Origin: Candidatus Abyssobacteria bacterium SURF_17
Lineage (GTDB): Bacteria > Abyssobacteria > SURF-5
DNA length: 55,022 bases
Assembly (NCBI GenBank): GCA_003598055.1
Contig: QZKI01000129.1
Span: 1-55,022, forward strand
Direction: 5' to 3'
How positions within the stretch are numbered: the first letter of the stretch is position 1; each line of letters starts with the position of its first letter. Below are positions 1 through 9,346 of this stretch, in pieces. The translations under genes and the position numbers were made by a program. The notes beneath the pieces are model-generated. The model had not been told where the DNA came from. It saw nothing but the letters and a program-made list of their open reading frames with translations, and did not search any database.

Positions 1-251
1 ACCAAATGTCCTTCCATCCCCACCTCCTCGTTCCGAGGAGGTAGTATAGAGGACATTTCTATCCGGCGAACAAGAGGACATTATCATCCGGCGACGACAG
101 CGACAGTGTTGCGAAACGCGGAGGACGCCAGTCTCCGATTCAGCACGTGCGGTTTACGGTCTACCGTCTGCGGCTCATCGGTCACCGTTTGCAGTTCATG
201 AATCGTTCTTGGCCGTGAACCGCAAAGCGGACATCATGGGCCGGAAAAGCG
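1..251. repeat. Left-edge repeat cluster, possible mobile-element end
   Basis: No gene is seen here. Bases 22-42 form a perfect hairpin (ACCTCCTCG, loop TTC, CGAGGAGGT). Bases 4-11 (AAATGTCC) are the inverse of 51-58 (GGACATTT). Two 22-bp direct repeats follow at 48-69 and 73-94. Both begin AGAGGACATT, end ATCCGGCGA, and lie 25 bp apart. Short repeated ends of this kind are typical of IS21-type insertion sequences, so this may be the end or scar of such an element. No transposase is visible, so that part is inference. Bases 95-251 show nothing else recognisable. Confidence 0.45.
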
Positions 252-1937
252 TCAGAACTCGAGGCGGTTCACATTGCGGATGCCCAGATACATTGGCGCG
301 ACGGCGGTGAAGATGCTAATCGCGGCAACGACGGCGAACACGAGCAGTATTGCCCCCTGGAAATCGAGTCTCAGCAACGTCACGAGCCGCCCGGTGCTCG
401 CGTGTTCGGTATACTCCCAGAAAACGATGCCCTCGAGGAGCACCACCACCGCAACATAGAGCATGCTCAGAATGAAGTTAAGCGTTCCCCCTAAGCCTGA
501 AACGATCCTTGCCGGATTATCATCTTTGAAGTTGGGATACATTGCTCCGAGTCCGACGGCGAGACCCGCCATCGAAAAGTTCATCAACAACATGGTGGCG
601 CAGCACACCAACATCACGGTTCTGCCCAGGTTCAATGCGACACTTGAAATAATGGTAAGCGCTTCGGTGAAGACGAGGGTGGTAGCAATACTCAGGACAA
701 ACTTCTGTATCAGGATGCGGTTCCGCTTCAGCGGCGCCAGACCGATAATCCAGAACCGCTTGCCCTCGAGACTGAACAGTGGAAACACGAACCGCGTCGT
801 CAGCACTGAGAGCACAAGCGCGGCTGCTGCAAGATTCAGGAAGGCTATCCTTGTTTGCCACTGAGGCCCGATGTACTTCTCATAGTTGTAGAGGTTGCTC
901 ACATACACGATGAGCAAGCCGAAGAAAATTGCAAACTGCGCCCACTGCGATGGGTCGCGCCAGAACAGCCGAAGGTCCTTCATGATGAGCGTTCGGATAG
1001 GAGAGCCTTGCGGGCTGACCAACCGCTCGAGACGGCCGAGCACGCCCTTTCCTGCAGGATAGTGGCGCACGAAGCTGAATCCCTTGAGCTCGGCCCAGCC
1101 CCGGTAGTACAGTAACCTCGCCAGCCAGAGTGAGACCATCATTGCCATGAGCGCGTTGCTCAAGAGCAGTCCGAAGTAAAACGCTGCTTCGCGCAAGTTG
1201 CCTTTTCCGGCGGCCAGGATTCCCTCATTCACCCAGTGACTGGGGAAAAACGGCGACTGCGTCGTCTTGAGGGCCGAGAGAATCTGGTCGATTATCTCGA
1301 GTTGGCTGATGCGCGAGACTGAGAAAGACCGATACAGGAAGAAACCAAACCCGACGCCGAGAACTGCTATCACCACGATAACGACCTTGAGATTCATCTT
1401 CGGGAACACTCGCACCAAAGTCATCATGATCAACGTGCCCAGCAATCCGGCAATCACGACGAACGGCAGGAAAAAGAACAGAAGCGCGGCATAGAAGTAC
1501 CACTGTACCTTGAACACGATACCATAGCTTGCCATGAGCGGAATTCCGAGAAAAATGAAGGCCCATGAGCTGTATGCAAGCGTCTCGATGAAACGGCACA
1601 CGAACACCTCTTGCTCTTCCATCGGCAGCGAAAAAAGAAACTCGGTTTCGGATGATTTGTAGAGCGTGGAGAACGCGACAAGGATATTGCTGAATACCAG
1701 CATGGCAAACAGCGTGAGAAAGAAGAGCGCGAGCACGCGCACCGCGAGCAAATCGCCCACGGGGAAATTGTAGAGGAAATCGAACGCCCTCAGGAAAAAC
1801 CAGCAGCCGACCGTGATGAAAATCGTCAGCCAGATTCCGATTACCGCAATCTTGAGCTTCGATTCGTTCCGGACTGAGCGAATGTGGTTACGCAACAAGA
1901 GTGTCTTGGCTGACCAGTAGCTCGCGAGCGAGTTCAC
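252..1937 (-). CDS. ABC-2-type exporter permease-like membrane protein
   Basis: A 561-residue integral membrane protein with about 12 hydrophobic segments in two blocks (roughly residues 28-275 and 330-555). The blocks are separated by a polar stretch containing RTLIMKDLRLFWRDP, a cytosolic motif typical of ABC-2 permeases. Length and layout match the putative ABC exporter group (ABC_tran_2-like). It would move an unknown substrate across the inner membrane together with an ATPase. The start overlaps the stop of the upstream transglutaminase gene by 4 bp (ATGA), so the two are translationally coupled. No ATP-binding subunit lies beside it, and the downstream side runs into the repeats at the window edge. 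The family is fairly sure; the substrate is unknown. Confidence 0.7.
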   Translation of the reverse strand: MNSLASYWSAKTLLLRNHIRSVRNESKLKIAVIGIWLTIFITVGCWFFLRAFDFLYNFPVGDLLAVRVLALFFLTLFAMLVFSNILVAFSTLYKSSETEFLFSLPMEEQEVFVCRFIETLAYSSWAFIFLGIPLMASYGIVFKVQWYFYAALLFFFLPFVVIAGLLGTLIMMTLVRVFPKMNLKVVIVVIAVLGVGFGFFLYRSFSVSRISQLEIIDQILSALKTTQSPFFPSHWVNEGILAAGKGNLREAAFYFGLLLSNALMAMMVSLWLARLLYYRGWAELKGFSFVRHYPAGKGVLGRLERLVSPQGSPIRTLIMKDLRLFWRDPSQWAQFAIFFGLLIVYVSNLYNYEKYIGPQWQTRIAFLNLAAAALVLSVLTTRFVFPLFSLEGKRFWIIGLAPLKRNRILIQKFVLSIATTLVFTEALTIISSVALNLGRTVMLVCCATMLLMNFSMAGLAVGLGAMYPNFKDDNPARIVSGLGGTLNFILSMLYVAVVVLLEGIVFWEYTEHASTGRLVTLLRLDFQGAILLVFAVVAAISIFTAVAPMYLGIRNVNRLEF

Positions 1938-3484
1938 GACGCTGTCTCCGCGGCGGCGGGCGGTTCATACGAGAAGGATACGATGGCGAGTTTGACTTTC
2001 TCGATACTCTGCATGAGTTTGGCTTGCTGGTCCAGCCCGCCTTCCAGCAGCTTGATGTGGGTCGCGTCGGCGACGGGCTGGCCCAACGTCGGGTCCATAG
2101 CAACCCACTGTCCAACATATACCTCGGGCCACGCATGATAGTAGAAACTTCCCTTATGATAGACGAGTCCGATAGTGATCTTCGCGGGGATGCCGACCGA
2201 CCTCGCGAGCGCGACGTAGAGGGTCGTGTGCTCGTTGCAATCGCCCTCGCGTGTCTCGAGCACCTCGACGGCGGAAGGGAGAGAAAACGTGACCTTCTTG
2301 CGTATATTATCGAATACCCACTGATTGATGCGCTCGGCCACGACGAGACTGTTACGCTCACCGCCCGCAATCTTCGTTGCCAAGGTTTGGATTGCATGAT
2401 CGTCGGACTGGACGAGCATCGATGGTTTGAGAAATTCTGCGAACAAAGGGTCAGTGACGGGAATCGGCGGGCTCGCCGTTCTGTCCGGCCGCTTCATCTC
2501 GATTCGGAGCAACCCTGTTGCGGGGTCGAGCAGAGTCTGACCGGCCCCCTCGAGCGTGAATTGGGTCAGGTCAATTCCTGAAATGCGCGCCCGCAGGCCT
2601 CGTGTCTGCTCCGGCTCGGCAATCTGGACGTCGGAGGGCACCGCCAGGAGCTTCGCAATGTCATGCCGGAAGTTGACGGCGTCCGCGCGGAAATCCGATG
2701 CGACGTCACGGTCTTCCCGTATGAGCGTCCATCCGAGCGGCGTGCTCTCCTTCAGCACGTCTCCGCTCTCGGTTACCCACGCCGTGAAGGTAACGCCCTG
2801 GTATTCCGTTTCGACGACGAACACGTCCACCTGTTTGCCCCCGTATTCGTACGGTTCCATTCCGGTCACCGTGATCTTGGCCTTGTTCGTGGCAAAAGAC
2901 AGCGGGTCCAGGATATCCACCGAATAGGTCACACCCGGCTCGAGATCAGGCAGATAGAGCAACGGAGTCAGGCTGTTCGAGAGGTTAACATCCTTGCTCG
3001 CTTTGATTTCCCTGCGGAACACCTTGCTGCCGGAAAGCATGCTGAGCGATAGCGTTTCACCGGCCAGTTTGCCGTCTATCTGAATCTGATGACCGGCCGA
3101 TTTCAGCCAGCAACTGAAGGAGCGCATCTTGAATTCGTCATCGGTGCGCAACAGACCCTCGAACTGGACTTTCAGCGGGCTTCCCATAATTTCGACGACC
3201 ATGAACGTGCGGTTCAAGATGATGTATCCGGGCTCTTCCGCGCTGTGTACCCGATTCGCCGTCGTGCACGAATAGCCGACCTTTTCGCCCTCGTAATAGA
3301 TGCCCATCCACTGTTCCTTGTACGAGAGTTCCGGCGTCAATGAAGCCGCTATGCTCGTCGAGCCCGAGGGCAGGCGCGTCAGCCAGAGCTCTCTGCGTAC
3401 GAGTTGCCCATTCATGAGCAGCCAGAACGCGGTTATCAGTACGATGAGCGCAATTTTTCTTCTCTTCGATTTGATTATCGACAC
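1934..3484 (-). CDS. Membrane-anchored transglutaminase-like protein
   Basis: 516 residues with a GTG start. A short basic N-terminus and one transmembrane segment (residues 10-26) suggest that the rest lies in the periplasm. The C-terminal part is a transglutaminase-like (papain-fold) domain with a complete triad: Cys416 in GDCNEHT, His450 in YYHAWPEV and Asp464 in AMDPT. Bacterial members are cysteine proteases or cross-linking enzymes of mostly unknown substrate. Residues 50-300 look like a beta-rich domain with no family I can name. It is followed with a 4-bp overlap by an ABC-2-type permease, so the two probably act together. The secA stop lies 69 bp upstream on the same strand, so cotranscription with secA is possible. 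Confidence 0.75.
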   Translation of the reverse strand: MSIIKSKRRKIALIVLITAFWLLMNGQLVRRELWLTRLPSGSTSIAASLTPELSYKEQWMGIYYEGEKVGYSCTTANRVHSAEEPGYIILNRTFMVVEIMGSPLKVQFEGLLRTDDEFKMRSFSCWLKSAGHQIQIDGKLAGETLSLSMLSGSKVFRREIKASKDVNLSNSLTPLLYLPDLEPGVTYSVDILDPLSFATNKAKITVTGMEPYEYGGKQVDVFVVETEYQGVTFTAWVTESGDVLKESTPLGWTLIREDRDVASDFRADAVNFRHDIAKLLAVPSDVQIAEPEQTRGLRARISGIDLTQFTLEGAGQTLLDPATGLLRIEMKRPDRTASPPIPVTDPLFAEFLKPSMLVQSDDHAIQTLATKIAGGERNSLVVAERINQWVFDNIRKKVTFSLPSAVEVLETREGDCNEHTTLYVALARSVGIPAKITIGLVYHKGSFYYHAWPEVYVGQWVAMDPTLGQPVADATHIKLLEGGLDQQAKLMQSIEKVKLAIVSFSYEPPAAAETAS

Positions 3485-3518
3485 GCTAGCACCCTCTGAG
3501 GTCCCAAAAAGTTTTTTT

Positions 3519-3552
3519 AAACTCGGAACCCGAAACTCGGAACGCGAAACTT
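3519..3552. repeat. Short tandem repeat, 14-bp period
   Basis: AAACTCGGAAC occurs at 3519-3529 and again at 3533-3543, followed by a partial third unit at 3546-3551. It fills the gap between secA and the transglutaminase gene. No function is evident. Confidence 0.6.
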
Positions 3553-3553
3553 T

Positions 3554-6500
3554 CTATTGAGAGACGCCACAGCATTTCTTGTACTTCTTCCCGCTGCCGC
3601 ACGGGCAGGGCTCGTTGCGGCCGACCTTCTGCCCGACGCGAACCGGAACTTTCGCCGGTTGTTTGGCGCCGTCGGAGGCCACGGTTGTTTGCTGGGGTGC
3701 TTTCTTGGCGAGCGAGCTCACGGAGGAATCGTGTGCCGTGAGGACGGTTTGGCTCGGGACGGGGACGGGCTCCTCCAGCTTTTCGGGTTTCGCGACCTGC
3801 ACACGGAATAAGAACTCGGCGACACCGAGCTTGACATCGGCGATCATCTCGCTGAAGAGGTTGTATGCCTCGTGCTTGTACTCGACGAGTGGGTCTTTGC
3901 CGCCGTAGCCTCTGAGGCCGATTCCCTCCTTCAGCAAGTCCATCGCATACAAGTGGTCTTTCCATCGCGAGTCGACTGCCCTGAGGATGGCCACGCGTTC
4001 GATCTCGCGCATTGTTTCGGAACCAAATCGTTTCTCCCGGTCTTCGTAAGCAGCACGGCCGATTTTCTGGAGCGTCTCGAATATCTCCTCCGGCTGTACC
4101 GTCTCGAGGTCGATGCCCTCGAACCGGACATGGAGGCCCAACCGCCGGCGCATTCGGTCGCTCAGCCCGCGCAGATTCCATTCATCGGGCAGTGTATCCG
4201 CCGGCACGAACTCCTCCATCATCCCCTCGAGCACATCATCGAGCATTTCGAGCACATGTTCCTTGATGTTCGGCTTATCGAGCGCCTTCTGCCGCTCGGC
4301 ATAGATGATCTCGCGCTGCGTGTTCATCACATCGTCATATTTCAGAAGGTGTTTGCGAATCTCGAGGTTGTGCGCCTCCACGCGTTTCTGGGCCGTCTCG
4401 ATGGACTTTGTGACGAGTCCATGCTCGATCGGTTGGTCTTCCTCGATGCCGAGGCGCTCCATGATTCTCATGATGCGGTCAGACCCGAACAGGCGCATCA
4501 GGTCGTCTTCCAGGGAAATATAGAACCGGGATGAACCAGGGTCGCCCTGCCGTCCGGACCGGCCTCGGAGCTGATTGTCGATTCGCCGGCTCTCGTGACG
4601 CTCAGTCCCGACGATGTGCAGACCACCAAGCTCTGCAACGCTTTCACCCAGCTTTATGTCGGTGCCTCGGCCGGCCATGTTCGTCGCTATCGTGACAGCG
4701 CCGCGCTGTCCTGCCCTCGCGACGATTTCGGCCTCTCGTTCATGATACTTCGCGTTCAGGATGTGGTGCGGTATCCGCTCAGCTCGAAGCATTTTCCCGA
4801 GGGTCTCGGATTTCTCGACCGAAATCGTGCCCACGAGAACCGGCCTGCCGAGCTTATGCATTTCCTTGATCTCATTGATGACGGCCCTGAATTTCTCGCG
4901 TTCCGTCTTGTGGATGACGTCCGGATAGTTATACCGTATGAGCTGCCGGTTTGTCGGTATTACCACTACATCAAGCTTGTATATGTCGTGGAATTCCTGT
5001 GCTTCGGTATCGGCCGTGCCGGTCATGCCCGCGAGTTTATCATGCATCTTGTAATAGTTCTGGAGCGTTATGGTAGCCAGCGTCTGGTTCGCCTCTCCCA
5101 CTTTCACGCGCTCCTTTGCCTCGAGCGCCTGATGCAGTCCGTCGCTGTAACGACGACTCGGCATCAGCCTGCCGGTGAACTCATCAACTATCACAACCTT
5201 GTTGTCGGTCACGATGTAGTCCACATCACGCTCGAAGAGGGAGTTCGCTTTGAGCAGTTGTGAGACGGCGTGAATCCTCTGGCTCGCCGCATTAAAACGG
5301 TCATACAGCTCCCAGCGCTTCGCTTCGAGTTCCGCCTCGCGAGCGAGTTTCGCCTGCTCATCGAGCGAGTCGTCGGCCAGCAGCTCTTCAATCTCGACAT
5401 TGATCTGCCGTTCTTCGTCCTCGATTTCCAGAACCACGAACATGTCGAGCTTGCCGGAGGAGATGGTGCGTCTTCCCTTCTCGGTGAGATCGGCCACGTT
5501 CTGTTTCTCGTCGATGGTGAAATACAGGTCTGACACAAGCTTCATCAGGGCCGATTCCTCGGTGCCGGCCATGAGCTTGTCGCCCATCATATCGAGTTCC
5601 ACCCGATGGACGAGCTTCTGCAGCTTGGGATTCTCCATCAGCTCGAGGAACCGTTTGTCTTTTGGAGCGCCTTTCTTCACCATGAGCAGTTTCTTCCCTG
5701 CTTCGTATGTCTCGCCCCGCTCGACCAATTTCTCGGCTTCTTCGAGAAGCTTCCCCACAATGCGTTGTTGCTGCTTATAAAGCCGGTCAACTGCAGGCGC
5801 GAGCGCTTCATATTGTTCGTTTGATTGTTCGACCGGTCCCGAGATGATGAGCGGGGTGCGCGCCTCGTCGATGAGGACGCTGTCCACCTCGTCCACGATT
5901 GCGTAGTGGTGACCCCGCTGCACCTGCTGTTCCTTCATAACGCACATGTTGTCGCGGAGATAATCGAACCCGAACTCGCTGTTCGTGCCGCAAGTCACAT
6001 CGGCGCGGTAATGGCTCTGACGTTCCTCGGAATCCATGCGCTGCTGAATGCATCCGGCGGCGAGACCGAGGAATTCGTAGATTGGTCCCATCCATTCGCG
6101 GTCTCGGCTGGCCAGATAATCGTTCACGGTTATCAGGTGCACCCCTTTTCCTGTGAGCGCATTGAGGTAGATGGGAAGCGTCGCCACGAGCGTCTTGCCC
6201 TCGCCCGTCGCCATTTCCGCTATCTTGCCTTGATGCAGCACGATGCCACCGATGAGCTGGCAATCAAAGTGCACCATGTCCCATGTGATTTCGTGGCCGC
6301 GCACGAACCATGTTTTTCCGTAGAGGCGCCGGCAGCCCTCTTTCACAACCGCATAGGCCTCAGGCAGGATGTCATCGAGCGTCTCGCCCCCGCTCAGGCG
6401 ACGCTTGAACTCAGCCGTCTTGGCCCGCAGTTCCCGGTCTGAGAGGCCTGCCATTTCGGCCTCATGCGACTTTATCTCGTCGACGAGCGGAAGCAGCTTC

Positions 6501-6556
6501 TTAATGTCGCGCTCATGCTTGGTGCCGAACAGCTTTCCTAAGAGCGAAAATATCAT
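3554..6556 (-). CDS. secA: Preprotein translocase ATPase SecA
   Basis: SecA is the cytosolic motor that pushes unfolded preproteins through SecYEG. The 1000 residues carry the Walker A motif (ATGEGKTLVA), the DEAD-like motif (VDEVDSVLIDEARTP), the helicase motif MAGRGTDIKL and a C-terminal zinc SEC-C motif (NEPCPCGSGKKYKKCCG). The protein is about 100 residues longer than E. coli SecA. Most of the excess is a charged, helical insertion between GPVEQSNEQYEAL and the IVDEFTGR region, as in several non-proteobacterial phyla. I chose the ATG at 6556 because GAGGAG sits just upstream and the protein then begins MIFSLLGKLFG, the usual SecA start. The ORF opens 19 codons earlier, without a good ribosome site. 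Essential housekeeping gene; no special regulation seen. Confidence 0.97.
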   Translation of the reverse strand: MIFSLLGKLFGTKHERDIKKLLPLVDEIKSHEAEMAGLSDRELRAKTAEFKRRLSGGETLDDILPEAYAVVKEGCRRLYGKTWFVRGHEITWDMVHFDCQLIGGIVLHQGKIAEMATGEGKTLVATLPIYLNALTGKGVHLITVNDYLASRDREWMGPIYEFLGLAAGCIQQRMDSEERQSHYRADVTCGTNSEFGFDYLRDNMCVMKEQQVQRGHHYAIVDEVDSVLIDEARTPLIISGPVEQSNEQYEALAPAVDRLYKQQQRIVGKLLEEAEKLVERGETYEAGKKLLMVKKGAPKDKRFLELMENPKLQKLVHRVELDMMGDKLMAGTEESALMKLVSDLYFTIDEKQNVADLTEKGRRTISSGKLDMFVVLEIEDEERQINVEIEELLADDSLDEQAKLAREAELEAKRWELYDRFNAASQRIHAVSQLLKANSLFERDVDYIVTDNKVVIVDEFTGRLMPSRRYSDGLHQALEAKERVKVGEANQTLATITLQNYYKMHDKLAGMTGTADTEAQEFHDIYKLDVVVIPTNRQLIRYNYPDVIHKTEREKFRAVINEIKEMHKLGRPVLVGTISVEKSETLGKMLRAERIPHHILNAKYHEREAEIVARAGQRGAVTIATNMAGRGTDIKLGESVAELGGLHIVGTERHESRRIDNQLRGRSGRQGDPGSSRFYISLEDDLMRLFGSDRIMRIMERLGIEEDQPIEHGLVTKSIETAQKRVEAHNLEIRKHLLKYDDVMNTQREIIYAERQKALDKPNIKEHVLEMLDDVLEGMMEEFVPADTLPDEWNLRGLSDRMRRRLGLHVRFEGIDLETVQPEEIFETLQKIGRAAYEDREKRFGSETMREIERVAILRAVDSRWKDHLYAMDLLKEGIGLRGYGGKDPLVEYKHEAYNLFSEMIADVKLGVAEFLFRVQVAKPEKLEEPVPVPSQTVLTAHDSSVSSLAKKAPQQTTVASDGAKQPAKVPVRVGQKVGRNEPCPCGSGKKYKKCCGVSQ

Positions 6557-6957
6557 TACTATTTCTTTCTCCTCAGGCTCAGGATAACCCAAAAGCTTAA
6601 TTAATTTTAACAAAACGAGGCGGCGAATTCAAGGGAAGACAACGCCCAAGGACATATTCCATGACGGGATTCGGGACGCACTCGACCCCATGTCATTTTC
6701 ACCACAATGCACGCTTCCGCCAAGCAACCGACTGCACGGGAACTAGCAAAAAATGAACTGCAGCTATATCGGGTGCCAAGCCTTGAGCCTGTATTCCCCG
6801 GATGCTATTCCTGAAAAACCCACTACCATCTGATATACTGCTGTTCACAAGTTCACTGAAAAAGAGTCTTCGAGTATCGTTGCCGTTTCTGTGGAAGAGA
6901 AATGAATAGCAATTTGAGGCAGCAAGAAACAAGAAGCGATTAAAAACGGAGAATGCT
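6557..6957. other. Divergent intergenic region, secA / PLP lyase
   Basis: 401 bases between two divergent genes. It must hold promoters for both. Only the rightward one at 6811-6839 is recognisable. No repeat or hairpin of note. Confidence 0.6.
6811..6839 (+). promoter_or_regulatory. Possible sigma70 promoter of the PLP lyase gene
   Basis: CTGAAA (6811-6816) and TATACT (6834-6839) are separated by 17 bases, about 120 bp upstream of the start codon. The -35 matches the consensus at four of six positions, so this is only a moderate call. Confidence 0.35.
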
Positions 6958-8286
6958 ATGAGGAAATTGAATCTTCCCCCCAAGGGTAATTCCCGGGATG
7001 AGGTCTTGTCACGACTGGAATCCATGAAAAATGACGACACCGACTGGGCCAACGGCCGCATGTTCAGTCTGATTTATAACGCGGGCGAGGAAGTGAGAGA
7101 AATCGCACGCCAGGCTTTCAACCTGTATTTCATGGAAAACGGTCTGAGCCCGTTTGCGTTTCCGAGTCTCAAGAAACTCGAGGTCGAGGTGATTGCAATG
7201 ACCGCCGCCCTGCTCGGTGGAGACGCGGAGACCGTTGGCAGCTTCACCTGCGGCGGCACCGAAAGCATTTTCATGGCGGTGAAAACGGCACGCGATTGGG
7301 CGCGTCTGGCGCGACCCGAGGCAAAGGCGCCCGAGATGATAAAGCCCGTTACGGCCCACCCGGCATGGAACAAGTCCGCCCATTACCTCGGGTTGAAGGT
7401 CATAACCACACCTGCCGGGAATGACTTTCGGGCCGACGCACAGGCCATGGCCGAAGCGATAAGTGAAAACACCATAATGATCATTGGCTCCGCCATGACC
7501 TATCCGCACGGAATGGTGGACCCCATTGAACAGATGGGGGAAATCGCTGCTGCCAAGAATATCTGGCTTCATGTCGACTCCTGCCTGGGGGGTTTCATCC
7601 TGCCGTTCGTCAAGAAGCTTGGGTATAACGTGCCGGCGTTCGACTTCAGTGTTCCCGGTGTCACATCCATGTCCGCCGACCTGCACAAATACGGCTTTGC
7701 CGCCAAAGGCGCTTCCACCGTCCTCTACTGTAATGCCGATTATCGGCAGCATCAGTACTACGCCTACGCCGACTTTCCCGGAGGCGTATACGGGACATCA
7801 ACGCTCACCGGCGCCAGACCCGGAGCCCCCATCGCCGCCGCATGGGCCGTAATGAACTATCTTGGTGAGGAAGGCTATCTGAAGCTGGCAAGAACCGCCA
7901 TGGAAACCACGAAGAAGCTGATAGATGGAGTTAATGCAATCCCGAAACTGAGGGTACTCGGCGAGCCGCATGCGACCGTTTTTGCGATAGCGAGCGATGA
8001 CATTAATGTCTACGCCCTCTCCGATGCGCTGAAAACACGCGGCTGGGTGATAGAGAAACAACAGATGCCGGCATGTCTGCACGTGACGGTATCGCCGTTT
8101 CATGCGAATCTGGCCGACGCCTTTTTGGACGACTTGGAGAAATGCGCCAAACAGGTTGAGGGTATCGATCCATCGGAACTCTCAGAGGAAGCCGTTATGT
8201 ACGGCATGATGGCCAGCATGCCCGACCGCTCGGCAGCGTGCGACTTCGCGGTACAATACCTGAACCAACTGTATCAGTTGGAGTGA
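6958..8286 (+). CDS. PLP-dependent lyase/decarboxylase, sphingosine-1-phosphate lyase-like
   Basis: A 442-residue fold-type I pyridoxal-phosphate enzyme of the group II decarboxylase family, closest in motifs to sphinganine-1-phosphate aldolase. The PLP lysine is Lys244 in SADLHKYGFAAKG. The ring-stacking Asp207 lies in HVDSCLGGF, and the phosphate-binding region in GSFTCGGTES (residues 94-103). S1P lyases split long-chain base phosphates into a fatty aldehyde and phosphoethanolamine. Unlike the eukaryotic enzyme there is no N-terminal membrane anchor, so it should be soluble. The true substrate in this organism is not shown; a sphingoid-like base or an amino acid are both possible. The start is supported by GGAG 6 bp upstream of the ATG. 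It stands alone, with no neighbouring lipid genes to narrow its role. Confidence 0.85.
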   Translation: MRKLNLPPKGNSRDEVLSRLESMKNDDTDWANGRMFSLIYNAGEEVREIARQAFNLYFMENGLSPFAFPSLKKLEVEVIAMTAALLGGDAETVGSFTCGGTESIFMAVKTARDWARLARPEAKAPEMIKPVTAHPAWNKSAHYLGLKVITTPAGNDFRADAQAMAEAISENTIMIIGSAMTYPHGMVDPIEQMGEIAAAKNIWLHVDSCLGGFILPFVKKLGYNVPAFDFSVPGVTSMSADLHKYGFAAKGASTVLYCNADYRQHQYYAYADFPGGVYGTSTLTGARPGAPIAAAWAVMNYLGEEGYLKLARTAMETTKKLIDGVNAIPKLRVLGEPHATVFAIASDDINVYALSDALKTRGWVIEKQQMPACLHVTVSPFHANLADAFLDDLEKCAKQVEGIDPSELSEEAVMYGMMASMPDRSAACDFAVQYLNQLYQLE

Positions 8287-8871
8287 TAACAGGAGGAACG
8301 AGGATTTTTTTTCGCTTCGTCTTGGAAGGGGCGACGTGAGCGGTTTGGGCAACAAAGGGACCCAAGCCGGAGGCGATTCTCGACCATGGCCACAATCAGA
8401 CCCTCGATCTTGCCCAGTTCTCGTTTGGCAAGCCTGCTATGCCTCCCGTAAGAGATTAAACCGGGCGTGCCCGTCATTTGCATAACCTGTTCGACGATGC
8501 TCATATGCTTTGACAATAGGAGGCTAACAGTGTATACTTAAATAAAGAGGAATGTTGCGAAACAAGGCAGCGAATCATTAGTGAAGTTGTTGGTTCTTTT
8601 GCGGGCGATCCAGCCAGGCACGAAGCCCACATATTCACGCTAAGGTGTGCCAAAACGCCTGACAGCGTCCAGTCGCAGAAGAAGCACTTCAGTATTCCCG
8701 TGCTTCCCTATTGACTGCCTGTAGTGAGTACTTTTTGAGTGCCCAGTTAACCGATATGTGATGTCCGATGAACCAGATGGCGTCGTATTCCGAGACCATG
8801 GGAGTTTCGGCGTGATTTGAGTTCCATCGCAACGCCATTTGTGCGAGAAACAGGATGGACTGGAGGTCAGA
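8287..8871. other. Intergenic region with promoter and long leader of the RRM gene
   Basis: 585 bases without a convincing gene. It holds a strong promoter at 8510-8538 and then about 330 bases of untranslated leader. The leader contains a 7-bp hairpin (GAAGCAC at 8681-8687 with GTGCTTC at 8700-8706). No terminator with a U-run is seen. Bases 8287-8509 show nothing recognisable. Confidence 0.55.
8510..8538 (+). promoter_or_regulatory. Near-consensus sigma70 promoter upstream of the RRM gene
   Basis: TTGACA (8510-8515), a 17-base spacer and TATACT (8533-8538). Transcription would start near 8545, about 327 bases before the RRM start codon. A long leader of this kind is known for cold-induced RNA-binding protein genes in other bacteria. 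A separate small RNA starting here cannot be excluded. Confidence 0.6.
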
Positions 8872-9195
8872 ATGAACATTTATGTGGGCAACTTGTCACG
8901 GGATATGACTGAGGACGAATTACGACAAGCGTTTGAAGCTTTCGGCCAGGTTACATCCGCGAGGATCATTACCGATAAATTCAGCGGCGAACCGCGAGGA
9001 TTCGGGTTCGTTGAAATGCCCGCCAAGACCGAGGCCGAACAGGCGATCAGCGGCCTGAACGGCAAGGAGCTAAAAGGACGAACGCTCAACGTTAATGAAG
9101 CACGTCCTCGGCCCGAAGGCTCGCGGGGCGGAGGAAGGCCGGGTGGCGGCGGCCGACGTCAAGACCGGCGAGGCGGCGGAGGTCGTCGGTATTGA
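8872..9195 (+). CDS. RRM-type RNA-binding protein with Gly/Arg-rich tail
   Basis: A 107-residue protein made of one RNA recognition motif followed by a disordered Gly/Arg-rich tail (about residues 80-107). RNP2 is IYVGNLS near the N-terminus and RNP1 is RGFGFVEM near residue 43, both with the aromatic residues that stack on RNA. Bacterial proteins of this form resemble the cyanobacterial Rbp family, which are RNA chaperones often induced by cold. The ATG at 8872 is chosen because GGAGG lies 5-9 bp upstream; the open frame begins at an earlier TTG without such a site. rpsU follows 151 bp downstream on the same strand. An Rbp-like gene beside rpsU is also known from cyanobacteria, which supports a translation or RNA-folding role. 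Confidence 0.93.
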   Translation: MNIYVGNLSRDMTEDELRQAFEAFGQVTSARIITDKFSGEPRGFGFVEMPAKTEAEQAISGLNGKELKGRTLNVNEARPRPEGSRGGGRPGGGGRRQDRRGGGGRRY

Positions 9196-9346
9196 GGGTG
9201 CTTCGCTGGAACGGCTGACTTGATGGTCAAGTCTCCGGGCGAAGAAGAACATCAGCGATTCTTCCTGCGATACTCTTCGAGATTTACGAGTATATGCTAT
9301 GCCCTTATGCGAGAGAATAAAACCGATGGGGGCGGAAAGGAGTTAC

